Below the pieces are notes generated by a model, which searched no databases, was not told the DNA's origin, and worked only from the letters and a program-made list of their open reading frames with translations. Positions 52,961-62,432 of a DNA stretch of 64,000 nt are shown piece by piece. The stretch comes from Luteimonas huabeiensis HB2 (lineage in GTDB: Bacteria; Pseudomonadota; Gammaproteobacteria; Xanthomonadales; Xanthomonadaceae): contig NZ_JAAN01000035.1 of NCBI RefSeq assembly GCF_000559025.1, forward strand, positions 186,001 through 250,000, in the 5' to 3' direction. Numbering within the stretch: the first letter of the stretch is position 1; each line of letters begins with the position of its first letter. The translations under genes and the position numbers were made by a program.

Positions 52961-53716
52961 CTAGCCGCGCACGGCCGCGCAGTCGAGCGGCCGCACCTCC
53001 GCCCCGCTGGCGCGACCCGCGGCCTGGGCGTCGAACTCCGCGGCGGCGACCACGTCCAGCCATTGCGCGGTGGTCGCCGCGCCCAGCGCCTCGGCGCGCG
53101 CGTCGAAGCCGGCCGCCCGCAGCGCGGCGGCGTGCCGGCGCGCTGCCGACTCGCTGCCGAAGCGGCCCAGGGCGATCGCGTTGGCCTCGTCGCCGCCGAG
53201 GATGAAGTGGTCGTCGAAGCCTGCCGCGCGCAACCGTTCGACGACGGCCTGGGCCGCCTCGCGGTCGGGCTGCGGCGGCAGCCACACGCGCCAGCCGCGC
53301 GGCGCGGTCGCCGTCGCATGGGCGACCGCGCGCTCGACCTGCGCTTGCAGGCGCGCGCTGGCCCGGGCGAGCGCGGCCTCGTCGGCGAAGGGACCGATGC
53401 GCAGGCAGACCGGCGCGGTTGCAGCGGCGGCCGGAGCGAGCGCGCCCTCGGCGGCCGGCGCATCTTCGCCCGGCGCTGGCGTCGATGTCTCGATCGCAGG
53501 CGGGGCGGCGCGCGCCGCGCCATCGGCGGCGGCGATGCCACCGGCGCGCGGCGCCTCGCTGGCGGCGTGCCGGACCTCCGAAGCCAGCAGCAGCGGCGGT
53601 ACGCCCGGCGGCTGCGCCGGCGGCGGTTCGGCCTGCGGCGGCGCGCGCAGCGCCCACCACAGGCCCACGCCGAGGTTGAGGACGATCAGCAACAGGACGA
53701 CGGCGCGCGCGAACAT
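52961..53716 (-). CDS. SPOR-like membrane-anchored protein
   Basis: 251 residues. One N-terminal membrane helix (VVLLLIVLNLGVGLWWAL, 6-23) leads into a Pro/Ala-rich periplasmic linker to about 100. A sporulation-related-repeat-like domain then runs about 105-205 (CLRIGPFADEAALARASARL, DDHFILGGDEANAIALGRFG). SPOR domains bind denuded glycan strands at division sites. The C-terminal LDCAAVRG carries a Cys that could pair with the Cys at about 104. It lies 45 bp from tRNA-Thr on the same strand. Confidence 0.75.
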   Translation of the reverse strand: MFARAVVLLLIVLNLGVGLWWALRAPPQAEPPPAQPPGVPPLLLASEVRHAASEAPRAGGIAAADGAARAAPPAIETSTPAPGEDAPAAEGALAPAAAATAPVCLRIGPFADEAALARASARLQAQVERAVAHATATAPRGWRVWLPPQPDREAAQAVVERLRAAGFDDHFILGGDEANAIALGRFGSESAARRHAAALRAAGFDARAEALGAATTAQWLDVVAAAEFDAQAAGRASGAEVRPLDCAAVRG

Positions 53717-53820
53717 GGGCCGATTCTAGGCCCTGCGCTCCGCGCTTTCGGCGACAGGCGGCGCGTTATCCGCTCTTGGGCCTGTATCGACATTCGGCCC
53801 GCAGCACCGGGCTGTCCCTA

Positions 53821-53936
53821 CTCCCGCAAGCGAGCCCATGCCGTTCCTTCTCCCGCGAGCGGGTGCATGTCGCTCCTTCTCCCGCAAGCGGGGCCATGTC
53901 GCTCCTTCTCCCGCAAGCGGGGCCATGTCGTCCCTT
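53821..53936. repeat. Left arm: four tandem 29-bp palindromic units
   Basis: Exactly four contiguous 29-bp units (53821, 53850, 53879, 53908). Each starts with CTCCCGCAAGCGGGG or a close variant, a short palindrome, followed by CCATGTCGCTCCTT. Units 3 and 4 are nearly identical and unit 1 is the most diverged, as expected of an array growing by duplication. Confidence 0.85.
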
Positions 53937-54001
53937 CTCCCCGCCGGATGAGGGCCGCTTTGCACGCCTGCGGCGTGCCCCCATCCGCCTTCGGCACCTT
54001 C
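53937..54001. repeat. Central element between the two repeat arms
   Basis: 65 bp holding CCGGATGAGGGCC on the left and CCCCATCCGCCTTCGGCACC on the right, with GCACGCCTGCGGCGTGC, an inverted repeat, between them. The GGATGAGGG and its complement face each other, so the element looks like two copies of one palindromic repeat joined head to head. Confidence 0.7.
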
Positions 54002-54135
54002 CCCCGCTTGCGGGGGAAGGGAAAAACAGAGTGCTCCCCGCTTGCGGGGGAAGGGAAAAACAGAGTGTTCCCGCGCTTGCGGGGGGAGGAAGAAGAGAAT
54101 GCTCCCCGCTTGTGAGGCAAGGAAAGCAGCTTGCG
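54002..54135. repeat. Right arm: three tandem 34-bp units and one decayed unit
   Basis: Units at 54002, 54036 and 54070 are 34 bp each and a fourth, shorter one starts at 54104. The core is CCCCGCTTGCGGGGG followed by AAGGGAAAAACAGAGTG. The core is the reverse complement of the left-arm core, so the arms point in opposite directions. Units 1 and 2 differ at only one base. Confidence 0.85.
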
Positions 54136-54438
54136 CCCGCCTCCGGGGAAGGGGCCTTGCGCACGCTGAATGTCGATTCCGCCTGGGACGCGGGCGGAAC
54201 ACGCCGTGCGGGTCCGCACCGTTCGCCGAGCGGGTCATTTCCGCCGCGTTCGCGGCCCGTGGCCCCAGCCGCCGGCGAAGCGGCGCGCGACCGGCGCCGG
54301 CCGACCGCCGCCGCCTCGAACGCGCTGCCGCGCACGCGCCCGGGCGCGCGCAACGCTCATCGATGCGCCATACCCGGGAGCGACGTTCGTGCACGCCCGC
54401 GGCACCGCGATGCGCCACCCGGATCGCGGCGGCGCCCG
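54136..54438. other. Intergenic region downstream of coaX, no recognised gene
   Basis: 303 bp between the last repeat unit and the coaX stop codon. GC-rich, with open frames in several phases but none with a ribosome binding site or a recognisable protein. I see nothing further in it. Confidence 0.45.
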
Positions 54439-55191
54439 TCATCCGCTTCGCGCCGGGCGCCGCGTGCGGCCCGCCCAGCGCGCGAGCCCTTCCATCACCA
54501 GGTGCGGCGCGGCCGTCGCCGCGGGCAGACCCGCCAGCAGCGCCGCGGCGCCGCCGCCGTGGACCAGCAGTCGCGGCGGCGCGCCGAGCAGCGCCTCGGC
54601 CTCCACCGCGCTGGCCTGCACCAGCGCGCAGGCGGCGCCGAGGCAGCCGGAGGCCAGCGCATCGTCGGTATCGGCGGCGAACGCGGTGTAGCGCCCGCCC
54701 TCGGCGGGCAGGTGCGGGGCGCGCCGGTGCAGGCTCTCGCGCATCAGCGCCGGCGCGGGCGCGATCCGGCCGCCGCGATGCACGCCCTGCGCGTCCAGCA
54801 GGTCCACCGTCAGCGCCGTGCCCACCCCGGCGACCAGCCACGGGCCGGGACCGCGCGCATGCGCACCGACCAGGGCCAGGAAGCGATCCACCCCCAGCCG
54901 TTCCGGCCGCGCGTAGGCGATGCGCATGCCGTCGAAGACCGCCTCGGTCCGCACCCGGACCACTCGCCCGCAACGCCCGGCCAGGGTCCGCAGCACCGCC
55001 GTTCGCAACGCCTCGCGGGCGACGCTGGCCAGGGCCACCGCATCCACCCGCGGCGGCAGCGCGTCGGCCCAGTCCGCCGGCAGCGCCTGGCCGTCGTGCG
55101 GCACCGCGAAGCCTTCGCCGGCGCGGCCGTCGGCCTGCAGCGGCGCGCACTTGAGACGGGTGTTGCCGAGATCGATCAGCCACTCAGTCAT
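54439..55191 (-). CDS. coaX: Type III pantothenate kinase
   Basis: First enzyme of coenzyme A synthesis, phosphorylating pantothenate; the type III form is insensitive to CoA feedback. 250 residues with an ASKHA fold. The phosphate loop is DLGNTRLK (7-14), the pantothenate site contains LGVDRFLALVGAHAR, and GVGTALTVDLLD binds the second phosphate region. The start overlaps the birA stop by 8 bp, so the two are coupled; birA-coaX is a common pair in gammaproteobacteria. Confidence 0.93.
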   Translation of the reverse strand: MTEWLIDLGNTRLKCAPLQADGRAGEGFAVPHDGQALPADWADALPPRVDAVALASVAREALRTAVLRTLAGRCGRVVRVRTEAVFDGMRIAYARPERLGVDRFLALVGAHARGPGPWLVAGVGTALTVDLLDAQGVHRGGRIAPAPALMRESLHRRAPHLPAEGGRYTAFAADTDDALASGCLGAACALVQASAVEAEALLGAPPRLLVHGGGAAALLAGLPAATAAPHLVMEGLARWAGRTRRPARSG

Positions 55192-56173
55192 CGTCGCGCC
55201 TCCGCACGCTCACTTCGCCAGCGTGCACCTGGCGCTCGACCCCGCCCTCGCGCACGCGCAGCGCGCCGTCCGCGGCCAGTCCCAGCGCGACGCCGGCGCG
55301 ATCGCCGGCGGTCCCGTGCAGCACGATCGGCCGCCCCGCCAGCGCATCCAGCGCCGCGTAGCGCGGCAGGAACGGCGCCAGGCCGTCGCGGTCGAAGATC
55401 TCCAGCGCCGGCAGCAACGCCGCGATCAGTTCGGCGGCCAGGCGCTCGCGCAGCGGCGGCGCCAGGCCCAGGCCGCGCAGGTCCGCCCAGGGTTGTCCGA
55501 TCGCCGCCGCCGGGGCCGCCGGCATGGCCACGTTGAGGCCGATCCCGATCACCGCCCGCACCGGCCCCGCGTGCTCGCCACCGCCCTCCACCAGCACGCC
55601 CCCGAGCTTGCGCAGCGCGCCGTCGCCGGCCTCGACCACCAGGTCGTTGGGCCACTTCAGGCCGACCGGCGCACCCAGGGCGCGCACCGTCTCGGCCGCG
55701 CAGATGCCGGCGACCAGGCTCAGCCCGCCCAGCCGCGCCAGCCCGCCGGCGAAGGCGCGCGACACCGAGAGGTAGAGATTGGCCGCCAGCGGCGAAGCCC
55801 AGGCGCGCCCGCGGCGGCCGCGGCCGCCGGTCTGGCGCTCGGCCAGCAGCGCCTGGGCGCCCTGCGCGGGCGCGGGCCTGCGCAGCAGCTCGGAATTGGT
55901 GGAATCGATCGACCAGGCCACCTCCAGCCCGGTCAGCAACGACGCGGCTTCGGCCGGCAGCCGCGCGAGGATCGCGCCGGCATCGAGCAGGTCGAGCGGC
56001 CCCTCGAGGACGTACCCCCGCCCTGCGCGCGCCGCGATCGGCACCCCCGCCGCGCGCAGCGCCTCGATCCGCTTCCAGACCGCCGCGCGGGTCAGGCCGT
56101 GCTCGCGCGCCAGCCGATCGCCGGAGACCGGCCCCGCGGCCAGGCGTTGCAACAGTGCGCGCTCCATGGACAT
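55184..56173 (-). CDS. birA: Biotin operon repressor and biotin-protein ligase
   Basis: Bifunctional protein that attaches biotin to carboxylases and, in the biotinyl-AMP form, represses biotin synthesis genes. 329 residues. A winged helix at about 1-65 (REHGLTRAAVWKRIEALRAAG) is kept, so the repressor function is probably retained. The ligase domain has the adenylate loop GGRGRRGRAWASP near 115-127 and LKWPNDLVVEAGD. The C-terminal SH3-like domain is present. ATG at 56173 or 56167. First gene of the birA-coaX pair. Confidence 0.94.
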   Translation of the reverse strand: MSMERALLQRLAAGPVSGDRLAREHGLTRAAVWKRIEALRAAGVPIAARAGRGYVLEGPLDLLDAGAILARLPAEAASLLTGLEVAWSIDSTNSELLRRPAPAQGAQALLAERQTGGRGRRGRAWASPLAANLYLSVSRAFAGGLARLGGLSLVAGICAAETVRALGAPVGLKWPNDLVVEAGDGALRKLGGVLVEGGGEHAGPVRAVIGIGLNVAMPAAPAAAIGQPWADLRGLGLAPPLRERLAAELIAALLPALEIFDRDGLAPFLPRYAALDALAGRPIVLHGTAGDRAGVALGLAADGALRVREGGVERQVHAGEVSVRRRDDD

Positions 56174-56285
56174 GGGTTCCCGATCGACCCGCCGCGCTCG
56201 CGGCGAGCCCGGCAGGATGCCCAGCCTGCAGCGCGGGCGCAACCGCGCTATAGTCGGCGATCCGTCCGCCACCCTGCGACCCGTC

Positions 56286-56537
56286 ATGGCCCTGCGACTC
56301 GCGATCCTGCTGTTGCTCGGCTGCGCCAGCACACCGGCGCTGGCGACCGAACTGCGCCAGTCGCCCGGCGACGGCTGCGGCGAAACGTCCGCACAGGACC
56401 CCACCAATCCCCGCCCCGCCGAGCATCGCGGCAGCCTGGGCGATGGCGAGGATCGCGCCCCGCTCCACCGCGGCGTGCCCGAGAACGGCATGCGCGCTCC
56501 GCGCTGGCACAGCTTCCTGCCGGGCATGTTCCGCTGA
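56286..56537 (+). CDS. Small exported protein of unknown function
   Basis: 83 residues. A signal peptide (LRLAILLLLGCASTPALA) ends near residue 20, leaving about 60 hydrophilic residues that end WHSFLPGMFR. GCAS could also be a lipobox, making it a lipoprotein, but the ALA cut site fits as well. A TATAGT box at 56250-56255 lies upstream. No known family recognised. Ends 4 bp before the MtfA-type gene, so likely coexpressed. Confidence 0.6.
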   Translation: MALRLAILLLLGCASTPALATELRQSPGDGCGETSAQDPTNPRPAEHRGSLGDGEDRAPLHRGVPENGMRAPRWHSFLPGMFR

Positions 56538-56541
56538 TCCG

Positions 56542-57315
56542 GTGAACGGCTGGTTCCGGCGCCTGCGGCGCCGTCCCGATCCGCTCGCGCCCGCGCTCTG
56601 GGCCGACGTCCGCGAACGCGCCGCCTGGGTCGGCCGGCTCGACGCCGCGCGCGACGCGCGGCTGCAGTCGCTGGCCGCGCGCTTCCTGCACGACAAGACG
56701 ATCACCCCGGTCGCAGGGCTCGAACTCGACGAGACCCGGCACGCGCTGCTGGCCGCGCTGTGCTGCCTGCCGCTGCTGGAGTTCGGCGCCGAGGGCCTGC
56801 ACGGCTGGTCGCAGCTGATCGTGTATCCGGAGGCGTTCCGGGTGAACCGCAGCCACCTCGACGCCGCCGGCGTGCTGCACGAGTGGGAGGACGAACTGAT
56901 CGGCGAGGCCTGGGAATCAGGGCCGCTGATCCTGTCCTGGGCCGACGTCGAGGCCGACCTGGACCAGCCCGACCGCGGCTTCTGCGTGGCCGTGCACGAG
57001 ATGGCGCACAAGCTCGACGCGCTCGACGGCGTGCTCGACGGCACCCCCGCCCTGCCGCGCGACTGGCAGCGGCGCTGGGCGCGCGACTTCCAGCGGGCCT
57101 TCGACGGCTTCGTCGCCCGCCTGGAGCGCGACGAGGCCACCGCGCTCGATCCCTACGCCGGCGAGGCGCCGGAGGAGTTCTTCGCGGTGTGCAGCGAATA
57201 CCACTTCAGCGCCCCGGCGCTGCTGGCGCGCGAGCTGCCCGAAGTGGCCGGGCACCTGCGGCGCTTCTACGGTCCTTCGCCGTTCGCCGACCGCCCCGCG
57301 CCGGACCTGCCGTAG
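56542..57315 (+). CDS. mtfA: MtfA-type zinc peptidase (M90)
   Basis: 257-residue cytoplasmic zinc peptidase. The catalytic motif is VHEMAHKLDALDG with His152, Glu153 and His156; the third ligand probably lies in PEEFFAVCSEYHF near 214. E. coli MtfA binds the glucose repressor Mlc and affects PTS regulation, though many hosts lack Mlc. The start is GTG at 56542 (VNGWFRRLRRRPDPL), just after the exported-protein gene. Confidence 0.9.
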   Translation: MNGWFRRLRRRPDPLAPALWADVRERAAWVGRLDAARDARLQSLAARFLHDKTITPVAGLELDETRHALLAALCCLPLLEFGAEGLHGWSQLIVYPEAFRVNRSHLDAAGVLHEWEDELIGEAWESGPLILSWADVEADLDQPDRGFCVAVHEMAHKLDALDGVLDGTPALPRDWQRRWARDFQRAFDGFVARLERDEATALDPYAGEAPEEFFAVCSEYHFSAPALLARELPEVAGHLRRFYGPSPFADRPAPDLP

Positions 57316-57337
57316 GCCTGCGCGCACGCCGCGGCGC

Positions 57338-58762
57338 TCACAGCCCCGGCGGCAGCACCACCTCGAAGCGCGCCCCGCCCAGTTCCTCGGAACGGCCCAC
57401 GTGCAGCTCGCCGCGATAGCTATGCACGATGTCCTGCACGATCGCCAGCCCGATGCCGTGGCCCTGCACGCGCTCGTCGCCGCGCACCCCGCGCTGCAGG
57501 ACGTGCGCGATGCGGTCGGGCTGGATGCCGGGGCCGTCGTCGTCCACCGCCAGCCGCAGGCCGGGGCGGCGGTTGGGCTGCGGCTCCCCCGGGCGTACCG
57601 TCAGCAGCACGCGGCGCCGCGCCCACTTGAAGGCGTTCTCCAGCAGGTTGCCGAGCAGTTCCTGCAGATCGCCGGGTTCGCCGTGGAAGCGCGCGGACGG
57701 GTCGATGTCGAACTCGCAGATCACCCCCTGCGCGGCGTAGATCTTCTCCAGCCCACGCACGATTTCCTCGGCATAGGGCTCGATCTCCACCGGCGCGGAG
57801 AACAGCTTGTGTCCGCTGGAGGCGGCGCGCCCGAGCTGGTAGCCGACCAGATCGTTCATGCGCCGCAGCTGGATGGCCAGCTCGTCGCGCAGCTCGGCGT
57901 CGCTGGCGCCGGCCTGCAGCCGGGTATGCAGCACCGCCAGCGGAGTCTTCAGGCTGTGCGCCAGGTCCGACATGGTGTTGCGCTGGTGCTCGAGGTTCTG
58001 CCGCTCGCTCTCGATCAGCGCGTTGATGCTGTCGGTCAACGGCTCCAGCTCGCGCGGGTGCAGCTCCCCCATGCGATTGGCCTCGCCGCGCTGCACGCGC
58101 TTGAGCTCGGCGATCACGTTGCGCAGCGGGCGCAGGCTCCAGCGCAGCACCAGCGCCTGCAGCAGCAGCAGGATCACGCCGGCCACGCCGAGGTAGCGCC
58201 ACAGCGCCTGGCGGAACACCTGCACCTGCCGCGGCAGCGTGCCGGCATCCTCGAGGATGTACACCGTATAGAGCAGTTCGGTTTCCTCGCCGCCGCTCTC
58301 GCGCACCAGGGCGAAGCCGCGGCCGTAGCGGATAACCTCGCCGGGCAGCCCGGCGCTGTCGAGGATCGGCAAGGGGCCGTCGATCTTTTCCTGGCCCGGT
58401 TCCAGCAGTTCGAGCTCCGGCAGCACCGGCCCCTGCGCCGAGCCCGACAGCCAGATGCCGTCCTCCATCACCACCGCGGCATAGCTGCCGCTGCCGGGAC
58501 GCTCGAAGCGCTCGTCGGGCGGGAATTCGGGCGCGATGAGCGTGCCGTCGCGGGCGAACTCGACGTCGCCGGCGTAGGTGAAGGCCGAGCCGCGCAGGCG
58601 GTCGCGCTGGCCCTGGCTGGCGACGTCCACGAAGGCGCGGTCGAGCGCATAGCCCGCCAGGGCGAGGAAGGCGACCAGGCCCAGGCTCGCGGCCAGCATC
58701 TGCCGCGCCTGCAGCGAGCGCGGGCGCCAGGGCAGTTCGCGCTTGATCGGCCGCTGGCTCAT
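57338..58762 (-). CDS. phoQ: PhoQ-like sensor histidine kinase
   Basis: 474-residue inner-membrane sensor. TM1 is about 22-40 and TM2 about 192-210, with a periplasmic sensor of about 150 residues that contains acidic patches (ELELLEPGQEKIDGP; RESGGEETELL). A HAMP-like region leads to the H box DLAHSLKTPLAVLHTRL near 270. The ATP-binding domain has N box NLLENAFKWA, DDDGPGI and GHGIGLAIV. The ligand is inferred by analogy (divalent cations or cationic peptides). The ATG at 58762 lies 76 bp after the phoP stop on the same strand. Confidence 0.9.
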   Translation of the reverse strand: MSQRPIKRELPWRPRSLQARQMLAASLGLVAFLALAGYALDRAFVDVASQGQRDRLRGSAFTYAGDVEFARDGTLIAPEFPPDERFERPGSGSYAAVVMEDGIWLSGSAQGPVLPELELLEPGQEKIDGPLPILDSAGLPGEVIRYGRGFALVRESGGEETELLYTVYILEDAGTLPRQVQVFRQALWRYLGVAGVILLLLQALVLRWSLRPLRNVIAELKRVQRGEANRMGELHPRELEPLTDSINALIESERQNLEHQRNTMSDLAHSLKTPLAVLHTRLQAGASDAELRDELAIQLRRMNDLVGYQLGRAASSGHKLFSAPVEIEPYAEEIVRGLEKIYAAQGVICEFDIDPSARFHGEPGDLQELLGNLLENAFKWARRRVLLTVRPGEPQPNRRPGLRLAVDDDGPGIQPDRIAHVLQRGVRGDERVQGHGIGLAIVQDIVHSYRGELHVGRSEELGGARFEVVLPPGL

Positions 58763-58838
58763 CGCGCCGGTTCCTCAATCGCGCACGCGGCGCCCCGGGG
58801 GCGCCGCGCGGTCGGCCACGGTCGGTGCGGCCGGCAAG

Positions 58839-59525
58839 TCAGCCCTCGGTGCTCCGCGGAATGGCGAAGCGGTAGCCGCGGCCGCGCACGGTCTCGATCG
58901 GCTTCAGCGTGCCCTCGGGGTCCAGCTTCTTGCGCAGGCGGCCGATGAAGACCTCCAGCACGTTGGAGTCGCGGTCGAAGTCCTGCTGATAGATGTGCTC
59001 GGTCAGGTCGGCCTTCGAGACCAGTTCGCCGGCGTGCATCATCAGGTACTCGAGCACCTTGTACTCGTAGCTGGTGAGATCGACGTTCTGCCCGTTGACG
59101 CTCACCGTCTGCGCGGCGAGATCCAGGGTGACCGCACCGCACTCCAGGGTCGGCTTGCTCCAGCCCGCCGCGCGCCGCACCAGCGCGTTGATGCGCGCCA
59201 GCAGTTCCTCGACGTGGAACGGCTTGACCAGATAGTCGTCGGCGCCCTGCTTGAGCCCGTCGACCTTGTCCTGCCAGCTGGAACGCGCGGTCAGGATCAG
59301 CACCGGGAACTGCTTGCCCTCGTCGCGCAGGGCCTTGATCAGCTCCATGCCCGACATCTTGGGCAGGCCCAGATCGATGATGCCCACATCGAAGGGGACT
59401 TCGCGGCCCATGTACAGGCCTTCCTCGCCGTCCTGGGCGGCATCGACCGCGAAACCCTCGCGCTTGAGCCGCGCGGCCAGGGTCTCGCGCAGCGGGGCTT
59501 CGTCTTCGACGAGCAGGATACGCAT
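58839..59525 (-). CDS. phoP: PhoP-like OmpR-family response regulator
   Basis: 228-residue transcription factor. The receiver domain is about 1-115 with phosphoacceptor Asp51 (GIIDLGLPKMSG), acidic pocket VEDEAPL and Lys in DDYLVKPFHVEE. The OmpR-type winged helix is about 125-225 (LTSYEYKVLEYLMMHAGELV, VLEVFIGRLRKKLD, IETVRGRGYRF). ATG at 59525 with GGAG 9 bases upstream. It forms the regulator-sensor pair with phoQ. The pair typically controls envelope and virulence genes in xanthomonads. Confidence 0.93.
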   Translation of the reverse strand: MRILLVEDEAPLRETLAARLKREGFAVDAAQDGEEGLYMGREVPFDVGIIDLGLPKMSGMELIKALRDEGKQFPVLILTARSSWQDKVDGLKQGADDYLVKPFHVEELLARINALVRRAAGWSKPTLECGAVTLDLAAQTVSVNGQNVDLTSYEYKVLEYLMMHAGELVSKADLTEHIYQQDFDRDSNVLEVFIGRLRKKLDPEGTLKPIETVRGRGYRFAIPRSTEG

Positions 59526-59581
59526 GGGGTTCAACTCCGTGTCAGACGGCCGTGGCGGCCTGTGCGTTCAAGTATCTGAAC

Positions 59582-59911
59582 TCAATCGTCGCGGCGACGT
59601 GTAGGCGCCAGCCGCGCGTCGCGCATGCGTCGCTGCGGATCGTCCTCGTACACCCGCACCCGGCCGCGATCGTCCAGGATCTTGATCCGGTTGATCTCGC
59701 GGCCGTCGATGTGCATCGACTCCGCGCTCAGCACCTCGCCGCGCGCGGCGCTGCTGATGTGGCGAATGGAATCGGCCATCGCATCCTGGCCGCGCGGCAG
59801 CGGGCGCTCGGGCCGGGGCGGTTCCGGCCGCCCCTGCGCCTGCGCCACGCCGCCCGCCAGCAGGGCGGCGGCGAGCAGGCAGGTCGGCAGCGGGCGGAAC
59901 GGTGCGGACAT
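59582..59911 (-). CDS. Exported PepSY-like small protein upstream of phoPQ
   Basis: 109 residues. Signal peptide about 1-24 (cut after AQA). After a Pro/Arg-rich linker comes SIRHISSAARGEVLSAESMH-IDGREINRIKILDDRGRVRVY, which has the alternating helix-strand pattern of a PepSY domain. Acidic and basic residues alternate near the C-terminus. It precedes phoP by 56 bp on the same strand, so it may be cotranscribed and modulate or report on the sensor. That role is inferred. Confidence 0.75.
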   Translation of the reverse strand: MSAPFRPLPTCLLAAALLAGGVAQAQGRPEPPRPERPLPRGQDAMADSIRHISSAARGEVLSAESMHIDGREINRIKILDDRGRVRVYEDDPQRRMRDARLAPTRRRDD

Positions 59912-60058
59912 CGGAGGGGCCGTGGCGAGGGGGCGTCCTATCGGCAGGACGCTGTGGATTGTCGAAATCGAGCAGTGAATCCGTCCTTAACTTTTCCGTC
60001 AACACCCTGACCCCGGTTCAGCCGCGAGCCTCCTCGATGACGGAATTGTGGCCCGGCC

Positions 60059-61066
<1,008 letters not shown>

Positions 61067-61105
61067 GGGGGGCATTCTAGCCTCGCTCCGGCAGCGCTCC
61101 GGCCT

Positions 61106-61681
61106 TCATGGCGTCGGCGGGCGCGCGTCCTCGGGGATGGCGCGGCGCAGTTCGGCGTCCAGGGCCAGCGGCCGCGCCCAGCGCCGGTAGCTGGCGGCGA
61201 TGCCTTCCTTCAGCCGCCGGTACGGGGCCGAGCCGGGCGCGGCACCGAGTTCCTCGGCCAGTTCCGCCCACGGGCGGTCGCGGTCGCGGTCGCGCGCGGC
61301 GACCACCGCACGGCAGGGCCGGCCGACCACCTGCGCCAGCGCGCAGGCGAAGTAGGCCTCGCCGGCGCTCCAGTCCTCGCGGCCGAGCAGTTCGTCGGCG
61401 AACGCGCGCGGCGTGTCGCGGTAGCGCACCAGTTCGTCGGCGAGCGCACGGCGGTGGCGCGCGGCATAGCGGTCGATGTCGGCCAGTTGCGCGTCCACCC
61501 AGGCATCGCCGGTGCGCGGCCCGGCGGCCACCGCTTCGGCGTCGCCGGTCGCTTCCGCGCCCTGCGCCGGTGGCGCCTGGGCGACGACCGGCCCGGCCGT
61601 GGCCAGCGCGATCGCCAGCAGCCAGGCCGGGGCGATGCGCGGGGGAGATGGGGGCATGTCGGGCTCGCGGTCGGAAGGCAT
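61106..61681 (-). CDS. Exported protein of unknown function
   Basis: 191 residues. A signal sequence (APAWLLAIALATAGPVVAQA) follows a short polar start; cleavage after VAQA is likely. The mature part is mainly helical and charged, with DAWVDAQLADIDRYAARHRRAL and DELLGREDWSAGEAYFACALAQ, and two Cys that may pair (YFACALAQVVGRPC). An internal ATG at 61657 is an alternative start. I do not recognise the family. It starts 12 bp after the stop of the NlpE-like gene and is probably cotranscribed with it. Confidence 0.65.
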   Translation of the reverse strand: MPSDREPDMPPSPPRIAPAWLLAIALATAGPVVAQAPPAQGAEATGDAEAVAAGPRTGDAWVDAQLADIDRYAARHRRALADELVRYRDTPRAFADELLGREDWSAGEAYFACALAQVVGRPCRAVVAARDRDRDRPWAELAEELGAAPGSAPYRRLKEGIAASYRRWARPLALDAELRRAIPEDARPPTP

Positions 61682-61692
61682 GGGCGTGGGGT

Positions 61693-62100
61693 TCAAGGCT
61701 CGTCGGCGGGGATCGGCTGCAGCACGTGGCCGCCGCCCGGCAGCGCTCCGCCCCCGGCATCGCGCGACTGCAGCCTGCCGTCGTCCAGCACGGCGTAGGC
61801 GCGCTCGCTGCCGCCTTCGCCTTCCAGGCGGATCAACGAGGCGTCCACGCGCCAGCCGCCGCTGTCGACGAAGGGCGTCGCGCCGAGGTCGGTCAGGTAG
61901 GTCTCGGTCAGGCGGAAGGAGCGCGTGCCGTCCATGCGCTCGAGCACCAGTTCGGTTTCGATGCCGGCGCAGTCGGCGCAGGCCTGCAGGCCTTGCCAGG
62001 CCATGCGCTCGCCCTCCCCCACCGGTTGCGGCGCGGTCCAGCCGCAGGCGGCCAGCAGCAGGCAGGACGTGGGCAGCACGGCGACGCGCGGGAAGGCCAT
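61693..62100 (-). CDS. NlpE-N-like lipoprotein
   Basis: 135 residues. Lipobox LAAC (Cys19) after a short signal sequence. The stretch WQGLQACADCAGIETELVLE matches the start of the NlpE N-terminal domain, in which a CxxC pair sits in a short beta-barrel. NlpE in E. coli reports surface contact and copper stress to Cpx. Here only the N-terminal domain is present, so signalling is unproved. First gene of a pair with the downstream exported protein. Confidence 0.78.
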   Translation of the reverse strand: MAFPRVAVLPTSCLLLAACGWTAPQPVGEGERMAWQGLQACADCAGIETELVLERMDGTRSFRLTETYLTDLGATPFVDSGGWRVDASLIRLEGEGGSERAYAVLDDGRLQSRDAGGGALPGGGHVLQPIPADEP

Positions 62101-62214
62101 GCGGCGATTGTGCCGCAGGCCGGCGCGCGACGCCTGCACGCCGCCGCTACGTCGGTGCGCGCAGCATGCGCTCCTCGCCCCGGCGGATCGCCGTGGCCGC
62201 ATCGGAGCGCGTCC

Positions 62215-62430
62215 ATGGTCCCGTCAACCCCCTCTTCCGATTCCGCCTCGCCGTCCGCCGGCGGACGGCGCCTGCGCCGCTGGCTGCTGGGCCTGGGCAT
62301 CGGCGCCCTGCTGCTGGTCGGCTACGCGCTGGCGCTGCAGGCGATCGGAACGCGGATCGGCGATGGCGTGGAGAGCAGCCTGCGGTCCGCGCCGGTGGTC
62401 GACGACCGCCAGCACCGCGCCGCGGACTGA
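62215..62430 (+). CDS. Small single-pass membrane protein
   Basis: 71 residues. A Ser/Arg-rich N-terminus (PSSDSASPSAGGRRLRRW) leads into one membrane helix (LLGLGIGALLLVGYALALQAI), then a short hydrophilic tail. The RRLRR before the helix favours a cytoplasmic N-terminus. It converges on a secreted-protein gene with a 2-bp gap. No family recognised and no clear ribosome binding site; reality moderate. Confidence 0.45.
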   Translation: MVPSTPSSDSASPSAGGRRLRRWLLGLGIGALLLVGYALALQAIGTRIGDGVESSLRSAPVVDDRQHRAAD

Positions 62431-62432
62431 CC

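Noticed and set aside
53821-54135. Possible CRISPR array because of regularly repeated 29-bp and 34-bp units
   Set aside because: The units are contiguous and nearly identical over their whole length; there are no unique spacers and no cas genes nearby.
53766-54353. Repeated peptides such as PLAGEG and REKERH in frames across the repeat array
   Set aside because: They are the translation of the tandem DNA units, occur in several frames and both strands, and lack start signals.
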